The notes below the pieces were generated by a model, which saw only the letters and a list, made by a program, of their open reading frames with translations, was not told where the DNA came from and made no database searches. 64,000 nt of DNA. Origin: Streptomyces aquilus (GTDB taxonomy: Bacteria; Actinomycetota; Actinomycetes; Streptomycetales; Streptomycetaceae). How positions within the stretch are numbered: the stretch's first letter is position 1; every line of letters begins with the position of its first letter. The position numbers were made by a program, and so were the translations under genes. Where the stretch lies: the NCBI RefSeq assembly GCF_003955715.1, contig NZ_CP034463.1:9672001-9736000 (forward strand). Direction: 5' to 3'. Shown here piece by piece: positions 46,911-54,976 of this stretch.

Positions 46911-47897
46911 GTGCGGGACGAGGACGAGAGGGGGAACGCGGCTGTGGGATCAGCCCCAGGGGCGACCTCGTACACCGAACAGCAGGACCGGCCAGGAGAC
47001 GGGATCAGCCCGCGGCGCCGGATGGCGCGTCGCTTCCTGGCCGAACTACGGAAGGACAACCTGGGCGACTGGGCAGCCGCGTTGACCTACTACGCTGTCC
47101 TGTCCTCCCTTCCGGCCCTCCTGGTGCTGACGTCCCTGCTCGGCGCCATCGGCCCCTCGCTCACCGAGCCGGTCCTGCGTGAGGTGAGCGACCTCGCACC
47201 AGGCCCCGCTCACGCCTGGATCACCCGGGTACTGACGGCCGTCGAGCGGCGGCACACGGCGGCCGGCATCGTCGGCACGCTCACCCTGATATGGGCGGCC
47301 TCTCGCTACGCCGCCGCGTTCATCCGTGCCATGAACGCCGTCTACGACGTTCCCGAGGGCCGCCCCACGAGGCTGCTGCTTCCGTTGCGCATAGGGCTGA
47401 CCGTGCTGACGCTCCTCATGGTGAGCACGGCAGCCGCAGTGGTGGTCCTCAGCGGACGACTGGCCGACCGCGTCGGCGTCGCGCTCGGCGTCGGACACAG
47501 CGCCGTCACCGCATGGCAGTGGGGCAAGTGGCCGCTCCTGCTGCTTCTGGCCGGTCTCCTGATCGCCCTGCTGTACTGGGCCGCCCCGAACGCCCGCCAG
47601 CCGTTCCGCTGGGGCACTCCCGGCGGCCTGGTCGCGGTCGCGGTCTGGGGCGCCGCCTCCACGGCGTTCGCCTACTACGCCGCGCACTTCGGCTCCTACG
47701 ACCGGGTCTACGGGAGTCTCGCGGCCGCCATCACCTTCCTCATCTGGGTCTGGCTGGCCAACCTCGCTCTTCTGCTGGGAGCCGAGCTCAACGCAGAATG
47801 GGAACGCGAACGCGCCATCGCGCAGGGGCACCCGGCCGATCAGGAGCCGTACATGCCCCTGCGCAGCGCGGTGAGGATCCACGATGACGCCCTGTGA
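46911..47897 (+). CDS. YihY/BrkB-like membrane protein
   Basis: The 328-residue protein has five to six hydrophobic helices and the YihY/BrkB motifs NLGDWAAALTYYAVLSSLPA, WAASRYAAAFIRAMNAVYDV, and FLIWVWLANLALLLGAELNA. The family was once called RNase BN by error and probably has a transport or envelope role. GTG 46911 is seven bases after the Dyp stop, which implies cotranscription. The Nudix-like gene starts 46 bases after its stop. Confidence 0.88.
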   Translation: MRDEDERGNAAVGSAPGATSYTEQQDRPGDGISPRRRMARRFLAELRKDNLGDWAAALTYYAVLSSLPALLVLTSLLGAIGPSLTEPVLREVSDLAPGPAHAWITRVLTAVERRHTAAGIVGTLTLIWAASRYAAAFIRAMNAVYDVPEGRPTRLLLPLRIGLTVLTLLMVSTAAAVVVLSGRLADRVGVALGVGHSAVTAWQWGKWPLLLLLAGLLIALLYWAAPNARQPFRWGTPGGLVAVAVWGAASTAFAYYAAHFGSYDRVYGSLAAAITFLIWVWLANLALLLGAELNAEWERERAIAQGHPADQEPYMPLRSAVRIHDDAL

Positions 47898-47943
47898 CAC
47901 GGAGGGCCGGCCGACAGGCGAACCGGGAAGAGGTGGGCGGGTC

Positions 47944-48324
47944 ATGACGATGGAGCAGACGACCGAGGACGTGGTGGACGCGGTCGTGCTCTACGACGGC
48001 CGGGTGTTGCTGGTGAACGCGCAGGACCGCTGGACCTTGCCCTCGGGCGACCCCGAACCCGCCGAATCGGCGTCGGCCACCGCGGCGCGCGTGGTGTACG
48101 AGCTCACCGGCTACCTCGTCGACGGTTCGACGCCCCTGCCGCAGCGGGGAGCGGATGCGGCAGGCGGGCGGAGGGCCGTGGTGTGCCAACTGCTGAGCGA
48201 GACCCCGTCGGGTAACGCGCGGCTCGCGGCGGAGCAGGTCCGCTGGTCCTCGCTCGCGGAAGCGGTCGATGCCGGGCTTTCCGAGACGGTGCGGGTCTAT
48301 TTGGAGGGCCACACACCCGTGTAA
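47944..48324 (+). CDS. Nudix-fold protein with degenerate Nudix box
   Basis: The 126-residue protein has the Nudix-type start (VVDAVVLYDGRVLLVNAQDR) and a box GDPEPAESASATAARVVYEL-TG. In the canonical box GX5EX7REUXEEXGU two of the three clustered glutamates are required for metal binding. Here the REU-E-E section reads R-V-V-Y-E-L-T-G, so only one remains. Hydrolase activity is therefore doubtful; it might be a ligand-binding relative. ATG 47944 (or 47950) is the start. It is the last gene of the FdhF-DyP-BrkB series. Confidence 0.7.
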   Translation: MTMEQTTEDVVDAVVLYDGRVLLVNAQDRWTLPSGDPEPAESASATAARVVYELTGYLVDGSTPLPQRGADAAGGRRAVVCQLLSETPSGNARLAAEQVRWSSLAEAVDAGLSETVRVYLEGHTPV

Positions 48325-48420
48325 GCGTCGGGGCCGGTCGTCCGGGGGCTGAAGGATCGACGAACGTCCTCGCCGAACCCGAACCTGCATGTCACCTGCC
48401 CGCAATCACCGTTGGCAAAG

Positions 48421-48440
48421 CCCCCCTCTGACGAGGGGGG
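48421..48440. terminator. Hairpin CCCCCCTC-TGAC-GAGGGGGG
   Basis: An 8-base perfect stem with a TGAC loop lies in the gap between the convergent Nudix-like and GvpU-like genes, 97 bases after the former. It is a plausible terminator for the redox operon. Confidence 0.6.
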
Positions 48441-48542
48441 CATCTACGGGTTCCGACGGCGCCGAGCGTCGCGGTGGCAAGCCCTTATCGGCCCTGACGA
48501 AGCCTCAGGCCGTGGCGGTGGCGACGTGCGAGGAGGGGCATC

Positions 48543-48917
48543 TCACTGGTTGGAGTGGATGAGATCTCCGATGGACCATGCGCTGACGTCCTTGATCGCG
48601 ACGCGGTACATGCCGCCCGTCTCCGGAATCCCGAGGGTGCCCTGCAGGATCCGGGCGAGATGGAAGTGCAGGTGCGTGGGTGCCTCGGTGCGGCCGGAGT
48701 GGTTTGCTCGCTCTCTTCGCGCGAAGACGTCCGCGAAGGGGCCGAGACGGTCGGAGTCCTTGAGGACCTCTGCCACCCGCTCCCTCCAGACTGCCTCGGG
48801 AGCCAGCCGGCCGGTGATGACGGCGCCACCGACGACCACGGTCAGCGACATCTGGTTGCTTCCCCCCTTCTCCACTGCGGTGGAGAGGGCGACGAGCAGT
48901 TCATCAGGGTTCGACAT
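48543..48917 (-). CDS. GvpU-like small protein
   Basis: The 124-residue protein starts MSNPDELLVALSTAVEKGGS and contains SLTVVVGGAVITGRL, THLHFHLARILQGTLGIPET and YRVAIKDVSAWSIGDLI. The pattern of a short beta strand with 'GG-x-ITG', a helix with Phe/Asp, and an 'HLxxAR' strand resembles the gas-vesicle accessory protein GvpU, though no other gas-vesicle gene is in the window. Many Streptomyces have isolated relatives of unknown role. The start at 48917 lacks a strong ribosome site. The similarity is from memory of the family, so the name is tentative. Confidence 0.6.
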   Translation of the reverse strand: MSNPDELLVALSTAVEKGGSNQMSLTVVVGGAVITGRLAPEAVWRERVAEVLKDSDRLGPFADVFARRERANHSGRTEAPTHLHFHLARILQGTLGIPETGGMYRVAIKDVSAWSIGDLIHSNQ

Positions 48918-49334
48918 GACAGCAGAGCTTATGCGGCCCACCCGTACCTGACGTAGCTGGGGCTGATGTGGCTGCGTGCGACGGGCAGAGAAATCTGCTC
49001 TTGTGGAAGTAGATTTTTGCCCCTGGCGTGGGTATGATTCTTGTAGTACACAAGGTCGACGAGATCAGTGGTTCAAAGAAGGAACGGAGGAACCGACGCC
49101 ATCAGGATCGCCCGGTCCGGCAAACACGCGGCCCGGGCACCGCAAGACCCCGGAAGGGATGGTGGTCCCCGGTCGAGCAGATGAGATCCCCCCGCACCCC
49201 CCTCTGCCGAGCCGGGTAGCGGACAACAGAAGGTCGGCACGGAAGTAGAGCCGACAGATGGTGTTCAATTTCCTTCGGGGCCCTGGTGCCGTACGGCACC
49301 AGGGCCCCTCGACACGTTGCAGCAGTGAGGTGGC
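48918..49334. other. Intergenic region with AT-rich promoter-like stretch and long hairpin
   Basis: No convincing gene is seen. Bases about 49000-49040 are unusually A/T-rich for this genome and include TATGAT at 49031, a likely -10 element for plus-strand transcription. The following 240 bases have no clear coding character and end at the perfect hairpin at 49277-49308. A small untranslated RNA or a long leader of the MerR-type gene is possible. Confidence 0.35.
49277..49308 (+). terminator. Perfect 15-bp hairpin before the MerR-type gene
   Basis: The arms 49277-49291 and 49294-49308 are perfectly complementary with only TA between them, so the whole element is a 32-base palindrome. It lies 26 bases upstream of the MerR-type start. 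It could terminate a short upstream RNA or be a regulator site or processing stem. Confidence 0.6.
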
Positions 49335-49685
49335 ATGGCATCGGACAACCCCCTGAATGATCATCTGGACGACGACGACTACCCCGCCTACACGATGGGC
49401 CGGGCGGCCGAGATGCTCGGCACGACGCCGGCATTCCTGCGGGCCATCGGTGAGGCGCGTCTGATCACTCCGCTGCGCTCGGAGGGAGGGCACCGCCGCT
49501 ACTCCCGTTATCAACTGCGCATCGCGGCGCGCGCCCGGGAGCTCGTCGACAAGGGGACGCCGATCGAGGCCGCGTGCCGCATCGTCATCCTCGAGGATCA
49601 GCTTGAGGAAGCGCAGCGCATCAACGCCGCCTACCGCCACGCCGCAGGCGAATCAGCGGACCGCGTCGAGTCTGAATCCGCCTGA
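49335..49685 (+). CDS. MerR-type regulator, HspR-like size
   Basis: The 116-residue protein has a MerR winged helix-turn-helix (YTMGRAAEMLGTTPAFLRAI, EARLITPLRSEGGHRRYSRY) and a short helix, without an extended effector-binding domain. Such compact MerR proteins include HspR-like and BldC-like regulators in Streptomyces. The ATG has GAGG upstream. It stands alone downstream of the AT-rich promoter-like region and the perfect hairpin. The target is unknown. Confidence 0.82.
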   Translation: MASDNPLNDHLDDDDYPAYTMGRAAEMLGTTPAFLRAIGEARLITPLRSEGGHRRYSRYQLRIAARARELVDKGTPIEAACRIVILEDQLEEAQRINAAYRHAAGESADRVESESA

Positions 49686-49734
49686 TCGCGCAAGAGGTCA
49701 TGCCGCCCCAGCTCTCGCGGCTTGACGAGCAGCG

Positions 49735-50616
49735 TCAGGAATCGATGTTCTCCAGGTCTTCCAGAAGGCTGGGGTGCTTCGGCTCCCAGCCGAGCGTCCG
49801 CCGGGTGTGGGCGCTGGACGCGGGCTGGTCGTTCGCGAAGATCGGGCCGAGGGGTCCGTACGTCTCCGTGGGGACCGACTTGACCGGCAGACCCAGCCGC
49901 CGGCCGATGACGGCTGCGATGTCGCGCACTTGGTCCCCCTCGTCAGCCACGGCGTGCCAGGACGTGCCGGCCACCGCCTGCTCCAGGGCGAGCCGGAAGA
50001 GGACCGCCGCGTCCAGCGCGTGCACGGCCGGCCAGCGGTGTGTGCCGTCACCCGGGTATCCGGACACACCGGTCCGCCGTGCGATGTCGGTCAGCAGGCC
50101 GGCGAAGCCGCCCTTTCCCTCGTTGTGCACGGTGCGCGGCAGGCGGACGGTCGCGCTCCGCACCCCGCGCGACGCCAGGCCCAGCACCGCCATGATCGCG
50201 CGACCGCGGCCCCCGACCGGCCCGTCGGTCGGCACCGGGTCGGTCTCGACGGAGACGCGGCCAGGCACGGAAGGCGTACCCGAGACCGCGACGAAGGGGC
50301 GGTCACTGCCGAGGAGTTCCTCGCCCATGGCCGCCAGAGCGGCACCCTCTTCCCTGATTCCCTGCGCGAGGGCGTCGGGGCTGCTGAAGTCGTTGCTGAA
50401 TGCCAGGTGGATCACCCCGTCGGTCCGGGCGACACCGGCGCGCAGGGTCTCCAGGTCGGAGAGCGATCCCCGCAACGGCTCGGCGCCGGCCGCCTCGACG
50501 GCCCGCACGGATGCGTCGGAGCGGGCGAGGGCAAGGACTGTGTGGCCGTTGCCGAGAAGGTCGGCGACGACGGCGGACCCGATCAGGCCGGTGCCGCCGG
50601 TGACGAAGACGCGCAT
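49735..50616 (-). CDS. NAD(P)-dependent epimerase/reductase (extended SDR)
   Basis: The 293-residue protein has GGTGLIG at residues 7-13 and an atypical SDR active site; the usual YxxxK is not obvious, as in many SDR_a-type proteins related to yeast YMR090W-like reductases. GGAGGAGA lies nine to thirteen bases before ATG 50616. It is divergent from a TetR-family gene and two inverted repeats lie between them, so repression by that protein is very likely. The substrate is unknown, perhaps a small toxic carbonyl. Confidence 0.85.
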   Translation of the reverse strand: MRVFVTGGTGLIGSAVVADLLGNGHTVLALARSDASVRAVEAAGAEPLRGSLSDLETLRAGVARTDGVIHLAFSNDFSSPDALAQGIREEGAALAAMGEELLGSDRPFVAVSGTPSVPGRVSVETDPVPTDGPVGGRGRAIMAVLGLASRGVRSATVRLPRTVHNEGKGGFAGLLTDIARRTGVSGYPGDGTHRWPAVHALDAAVLFRLALEQAVAGTSWHAVADEGDQVRDIAAVIGRRLGLPVKSVPTETYGPLGPIFANDQPASSAHTRRTLGWEPKHPSLLEDLENIDS

Positions 50617-50633
50617 GAGAATCTCCTCCGCAA

Positions 50634-50690
50634 GTGATGGGACTCTTGTCCCATCACTCTACCGCAGTGATGGGACAAGAGTCCCGTCAC
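50634..50690. promoter_or_regulatory. Paired TetR-type operators, epimerase divergon
   Basis: The first site is GTGATGGGAC (50634-50643), TCTT, GTCCCATCAC (50648-50657), a perfect 10-base inverted repeat. The second is GTGATGGGAC (50667-50676), AAGA, GTCCCGTCAC (50681-50690), with one mismatch. Their starts are 33 bases apart, about three helical turns. The second ends two bases before the first possible TetR start codon. Confidence 0.8.
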
Positions 50691-50704
50691 TTATGATGGT
50701 GACC

Positions 50705-51283
50705 ATGGGCAGATGGGAACCGGGCGCGCGTGAACGCCTCGTCGTAGCGGCTGTCGACCTGTTCACCGAGCAGGGATACGACGCCACGACAGTCGCGCAG
50801 ATCGCCGAGCGCGCCGGAGTCACCAAGAGCACCTTCTTCCGGCACTTCCCCGACAAGCGCGAGCTGTTGGTGGCCGGACAGGAGGCGCTCAGCCGACTTC
50901 TGAGTGAGGGGATCGCCGACGCGCCCGCTGACGCCAGCCCGCTGGAGGCGGTCGCCGCCGGTCTCGTGCGCGCCGCGGGCATGATGGTCCCCGAGAGCCG
51001 CGAGTTCGCCCCTCGCCTGAAGGCGGCCGTCGCCGCCAGCACCGAGCTTCAGGAGCGTGACGCCCTCAAGAGCGTAAGCCTCGCCGCCGCGATGAAAACC
51101 GCCCTGGTCGCCCGGGGCGTACCCGATCCGACAGCGGCTCTCGCCGGCGAGCTGGGCGTCCTCGCCTTCAAGCGGGGATACGCCGAATGGGCCGAGGCCG
51201 ACCGTGACGACCAGAACGACTTCGCCGGGTACACCCTGGCGGCCCTGGACGAACTGCGCGCGGCGAGCGCGTCGCTGGGCTGA
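50705..51283 (+). CDS. TetR-family repressor of the epimerase gene
   Basis: The 192-residue protein has a TetR helix-turn-helix (RLVVAAVDLFTEQGYDATTV, AQIAERAGVTKSTFFRHFPD) and a helical effector domain. Homologues usually begin MGRWEPxARxRL, so ATG 50705 is preferred; in-frame ATGs at 50693 and 50696 follow the second operator directly and would make a nearly leaderless transcript. No ribosome site is seen before any of them. The two operators at 50634-50690 point to autorepression and control of the epimerase gene. Confidence 0.85.
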   Translation: MGRWEPGARERLVVAAVDLFTEQGYDATTVAQIAERAGVTKSTFFRHFPDKRELLVAGQEALSRLLSEGIADAPADASPLEAVAAGLVRAAGMMVPESREFAPRLKAAVAASTELQERDALKSVSLAAAMKTALVARGVPDPTAALAGELGVLAFKRGYAEWAEADRDDQNDFAGYTLAALDELRAASASLG

Positions 51284-51382
51284 CCTCGCAGCCTCTGAGG
51301 GCCATCCGGGGCAGCGGATCAGCCAGGCCAACGGGCACGACGATGGAAGACACGATCATGGCCCGCTGGGCTTGCGTTGGCG

Positions 51383-52546
51383 TCAAGAACGAAGGGTGCG
51401 CAGGCCGGCACGGATTTCGCTGACCAGGATCTCGGGCTGCTCCAGTGGCGCGAAGTGCCCGCCCCTGTCGGCCTCGGCGTAGTGGATCAGATTGCTGTAG
51501 GTGTCTTCGATCCAGCTGCGCGGCACGCGTGGGATGTCTCTCGGGAAGACGGTCACCGCGACCGGAAGTGTCACTTTCGGGCCGGCGAAGGTGAGTGTCC
51601 TGTTCTCCCAGTAGATGCGGGCGGACGACGCCGCGCTGTTGGTGAACCAGTAGAGGGATATCGCGTCGAGCATGTCGTCGATGGCGAGGGCGTCCTCGGC
51701 GAGTCCGTGGTTGTCGGTCTTGGACTGGAACTTCTCGTAGATCCAGGCTGCTTGGCCGGCGGGGGAGTCGGCCAGGGCGAACCCGACCGTCTCCGGCTTC
51801 GTACCCTGAAGGTGGTTCGACCCGCCGAGCTCGCCCTGGTAGAGGGCGAGGGTGTCCACGGCGTCGCGCTGTTCGGGCGTCAGGGTGTCAGGTATCTGTG
51901 CGGGAAAGGCGTACTGGGTGTTCAGATGGATTCCGGCGAGCCCCTCCGGCCGCATGGCCCCGAGGGCGGTGGTGACGACGGCGCCCCAATCGCCGCCCTG
52001 CGCGGCCCATTTCGTGTAGCCGAGACGCCTCATCAGCTCCGCCCACGCGCCGGCGATCCGCGATACGGTCCACCCGGTCCGCGTGGGCTTCTGGGAGAAT
52101 CCGAACCCGGGGAGCGACGGAACGACGACGTCGAATGCGTCGGTGGCGTCGCCTCCGAACGAAACCGGATCGGTCAGCGGGCCGATCAGCTTGAGGAAGT
52201 CGAGGATCGAGCCCGGCCATCCGTGCGTGAGTATCAGCGGCATCGCGTGGGGGTTCTTGGACCTGACGTGGATGAAGTGGATGTCCAGCCCGTCGATCTC
52301 GGTCAGGAACTGGGGGAAGCCGTTGAGCTCGGCCTCCAGGCGCCGCCAGTCGTAGCCGCGCTGCCAGTGGTCGATCAGAGACTTGGCGTTCTCTACGCGA
52401 ACCCCTTGCGACCAGTCGCCCACCGTTTCCGGATCCGGCCAGCGAGTTCTGGCCAGTCGCTGCTTGAGGTCGGCGATGTCCGATTCCGGGATCGAGGCGG
52501 TGAACGGGCGGACGGGGGGCGCGGCAGGCGGTGTCGGTGCGGTCAT
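51383..52546 (-). CDS. Epoxide hydrolase (EHN-type, alpha/beta hydrolase)
   Basis: The 387-residue protein has the epoxide-hydrolase N-terminal cap region (PFTASIPESDIADLKQRLAR and TRWPDPE), the oxyanion motif HGWPGS, the nucleophile Asp in QGGDWGAVV, and the base His in GGHFAPLEQP. It would open an epoxide to a diol by way of an ester intermediate, as in the juvenile-hormone/microsomal epoxide-hydrolase type. GAAGG precedes ATG 52546; the open frame continues upstream past the TetR operators without a start that fits. It is divergent from a TetR gene, and detoxification of an induced substrate is likely. Confidence 0.9.
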   Translation of the reverse strand: MTAPTPPAAPPVRPFTASIPESDIADLKQRLARTRWPDPETVGDWSQGVRVENAKSLIDHWQRGYDWRRLEAELNGFPQFLTEIDGLDIHFIHVRSKNPHAMPLILTHGWPGSILDFLKLIGPLTDPVSFGGDATDAFDVVVPSLPGFGFSQKPTRTGWTVSRIAGAWAELMRRLGYTKWAAQGGDWGAVVTTALGAMRPEGLAGIHLNTQYAFPAQIPDTLTPEQRDAVDTLALYQGELGGSNHLQGTKPETVGFALADSPAGQAAWIYEKFQSKTDNHGLAEDALAIDDMLDAISLYWFTNSAASSARIYWENRTLTFAGPKVTLPVAVTVFPRDIPRVPRSWIEDTYSNLIHYAEADRGGHFAPLEQPEILVSEIRAGLRTLRS

Positions 52547-52595
52547 GGCCTTCTTCTCATCTCCTGAGCCTCGAAGCGCAGCACAACTCTTCACT

Positions 52596-52636
52596 GCACA
52601 CGGGTGTACAGCCAGTTTCACTGTACACCCGTGTGC
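52596..52636. promoter_or_regulatory. Inverted-repeat operator pair, epoxide hydrolase divergon
   Basis: GCACACGGGTGTACA (52596-52610) and its exact reverse complement (52622-52636) are separated by 11 bases. Each arm itself holds the pseudo-palindrome ACACnnnTGT, so two TetR dimers could sit side by side. The element lies between the epoxide-hydrolase start and the TetR start. Confidence 0.8.
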
Positions 52637-52648
52637 AATACTGGCGCC

Positions 52649-53248
52649 GTGCCCACCGAGTCCTCCCGTGTCCGCGCGATGCTCGAGACACGCGATCGCA
52701 TCCTCGACGTCGCCCTCGATCTGCTCGGCGAGAACCCCGACGCCGGAATGGGCGAGATCGCCTCCGCTGCCGGCGTCGTCCGTCGCACGGTCTACGACCA
52801 TTTCCCCTCGCGCCTCGACCTGGTCCGGACGCTTACGGAACGGGCCGTCACCGAGATGACGGCCGTACTTGCCGATGTCAACGCCTCCGGCGCGGAAGCG
52901 GACGCGGCGTGGGTCGAGTTCATCGCCCGCCTCTGGCCGGTGGCACACCGGTACCGAGTACTGCTGGCGCTGCGCCGTGGCGAGTACGGTGAGGCGATCC
53001 ACGCCCTGCTCGGGCCAGTCGACGAACTCCTCGCCGACCTCGTGAAACGGGGCCAGGACGCCGGGGTGTTCGCACAGCACCTGCCGGCGGCCACCCTCAG
53101 CCAGATCGCCTACGGCGTCGTGTTCGCCATCGCCGACAGCGACCGGTCGAACGGAACCCTGGGCCCCCGAGCAGCGACGATCACGAGCCTGCTGATGCTG
53201 GGAGTCCCCGAGACACGCGCCATCGCTCTCGCGGGCGACCAGCCCTGA
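52649..53248 (+). CDS. TetR-family repressor of the epoxide hydrolase gene
   Basis: The 199-residue protein has a TetR helix-turn-helix (RDRILDVALDLLGENPDAGM, EIASAAGVVRRTVYDHFPSR) and a helical ligand domain. GTG 52649 is the best start: a -10-like CAATACT lies just upstream and no ribosome site is present, which suggests a leaderless transcript. The inverted repeat at 52596-52636 overlaps that promoter and probably gives autorepression and control of the divergent gene. Confidence 0.85.
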   Translation: MPTESSRVRAMLETRDRILDVALDLLGENPDAGMGEIASAAGVVRRTVYDHFPSRLDLVRTLTERAVTEMTAVLADVNASGAEADAAWVEFIARLWPVAHRYRVLLALRRGEYGEAIHALLGPVDELLADLVKRGQDAGVFAQHLPAATLSQIAYGVVFAIADSDRSNGTLGPRAATITSLLMLGVPETRAIALAGDQP

Positions 53249-53427
53249 CCCGCAGCACCCGAACGGACCGCAGATCGCCCCGACACCGCATGGGACGCCC
53301 TCTCCCGTTGTTCATACTCGTGCCAGTCCTCGGCCGATGACCACAGTGTCCTAGCGAAGTGCCGGGTCCGCCGGCGGGCGAGTGGGCCTGGCGAGGGCCG
53401 TTGCCGAGGCTCGGCTAGCGTGTGCGC

Positions 53428-54789
53428 ATGGTCCATCTCAAGCAGCCACGGCTGTCCGGGCTGGGGCGGAACCTGGCCGCTCCGGTGGACGTCCTGGTGC
53501 GCCTGGCCAGGCACAGGGCCGGGCGCCACGGGCTGGAGACGCGCAAGGGGCAGCTGCCGGACGCAGTGGTCGAGGCCCTCCTGACGCACGGCGGCAGGGA
53601 TTCGGCGGTGCTCCTGCGCGGAGACCGAATCTCCCCGGCGATGCGCCACCGGATCGCCGAGCATCCCGACCCGGCGATCCGCGATGCCCATGCCGACTTC
53701 ATCCGGACCATGGTGGAGTGCGGGGTGTCGACCGGTATGGAAAATCTGGTCGAGGCCTACGGCCGGCCACCGGCGGAACTTGCTGCCGCCTCGGATCCCA
53801 AGCTGCGCGCGATCGTCGCGGAGGCCTGGCGGGACCGGCCGATGGCCGTGCAACTGGCGCTGCTCACCGATCCGGACCCAGGGGTACGGGCCGCGGCCAC
53901 CAGGGCCAAGCACCCTGGGGTTCCTCCTGAGCAGTACGCGCGCTGCCTCGCCGATCCGGCTGTCCAAGCCAACGTCGCACGTTTTCTCCCGCTGACGTCG
54001 GATCAGTTCGCGCGGCTTGTGAAGACCGCGGACAAAACCGTGTTGCAGGCAGTGGCTCGCAACCCGCACCTGACGGCCGACATGGTGGTTCAACTGCAGG
54101 ACAGTGCGGACCCGTCTGTGCGCATCGCGGTGGCCTTCAGCCGCCACGTCACCGCCGAGACCCGGGACCGGCTGCTCGCACTGGTCGAGGCCGAGAAGGC
54201 GGCCGGCGGTGTCGACGCCGCTGTCGCCCTTGACTGGCCCTCCTACGAGCCGGACTGGCTCCGGGACGCTCCGCTCGCCGAGCGGTTGAGCTATCTCGAC
54301 TGCCCGCACGCGGTGATGCGCCGAGTTCTGGCAGACGGCCGGGACCTGCCGGACGAGGCCTGGCAGCGCCTGGACGACGACCCCGACGTATCCGTCCGCC
54401 GCGCCGCCGCCCGCCGCCCCGACACACCGCCGCAGGTCCTGGTCCGGCTGCTCCGCGCCCACGGCGACGTTTCCCATGTCCGGCCGCTGCTGGTGGACCA
54501 CCCCAACTTCCCGCGCCAGGCGCTGCGCGGCTTCGTGGACGAGCCGGATCCGCGGGTGCGCGTCCTCGCTCTGAAGGACCCCGAGCTGCCCGTGCCGGTG
54601 CTGCGGCGGTTCGCGGACTTCGAGGAGGGGTTCCTGCGTGCGGGCGCGGCCCGTCATCCCAACGTCACCGCGGAACTGCTGGAGCGGCTGCTGGCGGACC
54701 CGGAACCCAGCGTCGCCGACGACGCAGCGGCCAACTCCGTGCTGACGCGGGCCCAGATGGACAGCATCCTCACCGAGGCCGGCCTCTGA
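53428..54789 (+). CDS. HEAT-like/leucine-rich-repeat-variant protein
   Basis: The 453-residue protein consists of short alpha-helical repeats with recurrent DPxVRxAAA-type text (DPAIRDAHADF, DPGVRAAATRAKHPG, DPSVRIAVAFSRH, DPDVSVRRAAARRPD, DPRVRVLALKD). This matches the leucine-rich-repeat-variant/HEAT-like folds that act as protein-binding scaffolds. ATG 53428 has a TAGCGT hexamer just upstream and no ribosome site, so the message may be leaderless. It stands alone, in the same direction as the preceding TetR gene, and its partner is unknown. The last base is close to the sigma-AbfB gene, which runs convergently. Confidence 0.78.
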   Translation: MVHLKQPRLSGLGRNLAAPVDVLVRLARHRAGRHGLETRKGQLPDAVVEALLTHGGRDSAVLLRGDRISPAMRHRIAEHPDPAIRDAHADFIRTMVECGVSTGMENLVEAYGRPPAELAAASDPKLRAIVAEAWRDRPMAVQLALLTDPDPGVRAAATRAKHPGVPPEQYARCLADPAVQANVARFLPLTSDQFARLVKTADKTVLQAVARNPHLTADMVVQLQDSADPSVRIAVAFSRHVTAETRDRLLALVEAEKAAGGVDAAVALDWPSYEPDWLRDAPLAERLSYLDCPHAVMRRVLADGRDLPDEAWQRLDDDPDVSVRRAAARRPDTPPQVLVRLLRAHGDVSHVRPLLVDHPNFPRQALRGFVDEPDPRVRVLALKDPELPVPVLRRFADFEEGFLRAGAARHPNVTAELLERLLADPEPSVADDAAANSVLTRAQMDSILTEAGL

Positions 54790-54976
54790 CGGCCGTACGG
54801 GGTGACGCGCGAGGAGCGGTTCGACGCCCCGTATGCCCAGCAGCAGCCGGCGCTGCCGCGTGATCCTCACGTCGACGAATCCTGGGTCCTCTAGGTTGCG
54901 GAGCGGGCCGGGCACCGCGCCCCGTCCGCCGACGACCACGGCGTGCCCATCGCCGCCATCACCGACCCCAGCGGCG

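Noticed and set aside
54790..54976. Minus-strand words DPGFVDVRITRQRR resembling a methyltransferase tail
   Set aside because: Only about 15 residues, no further family text, so not separable from chance.
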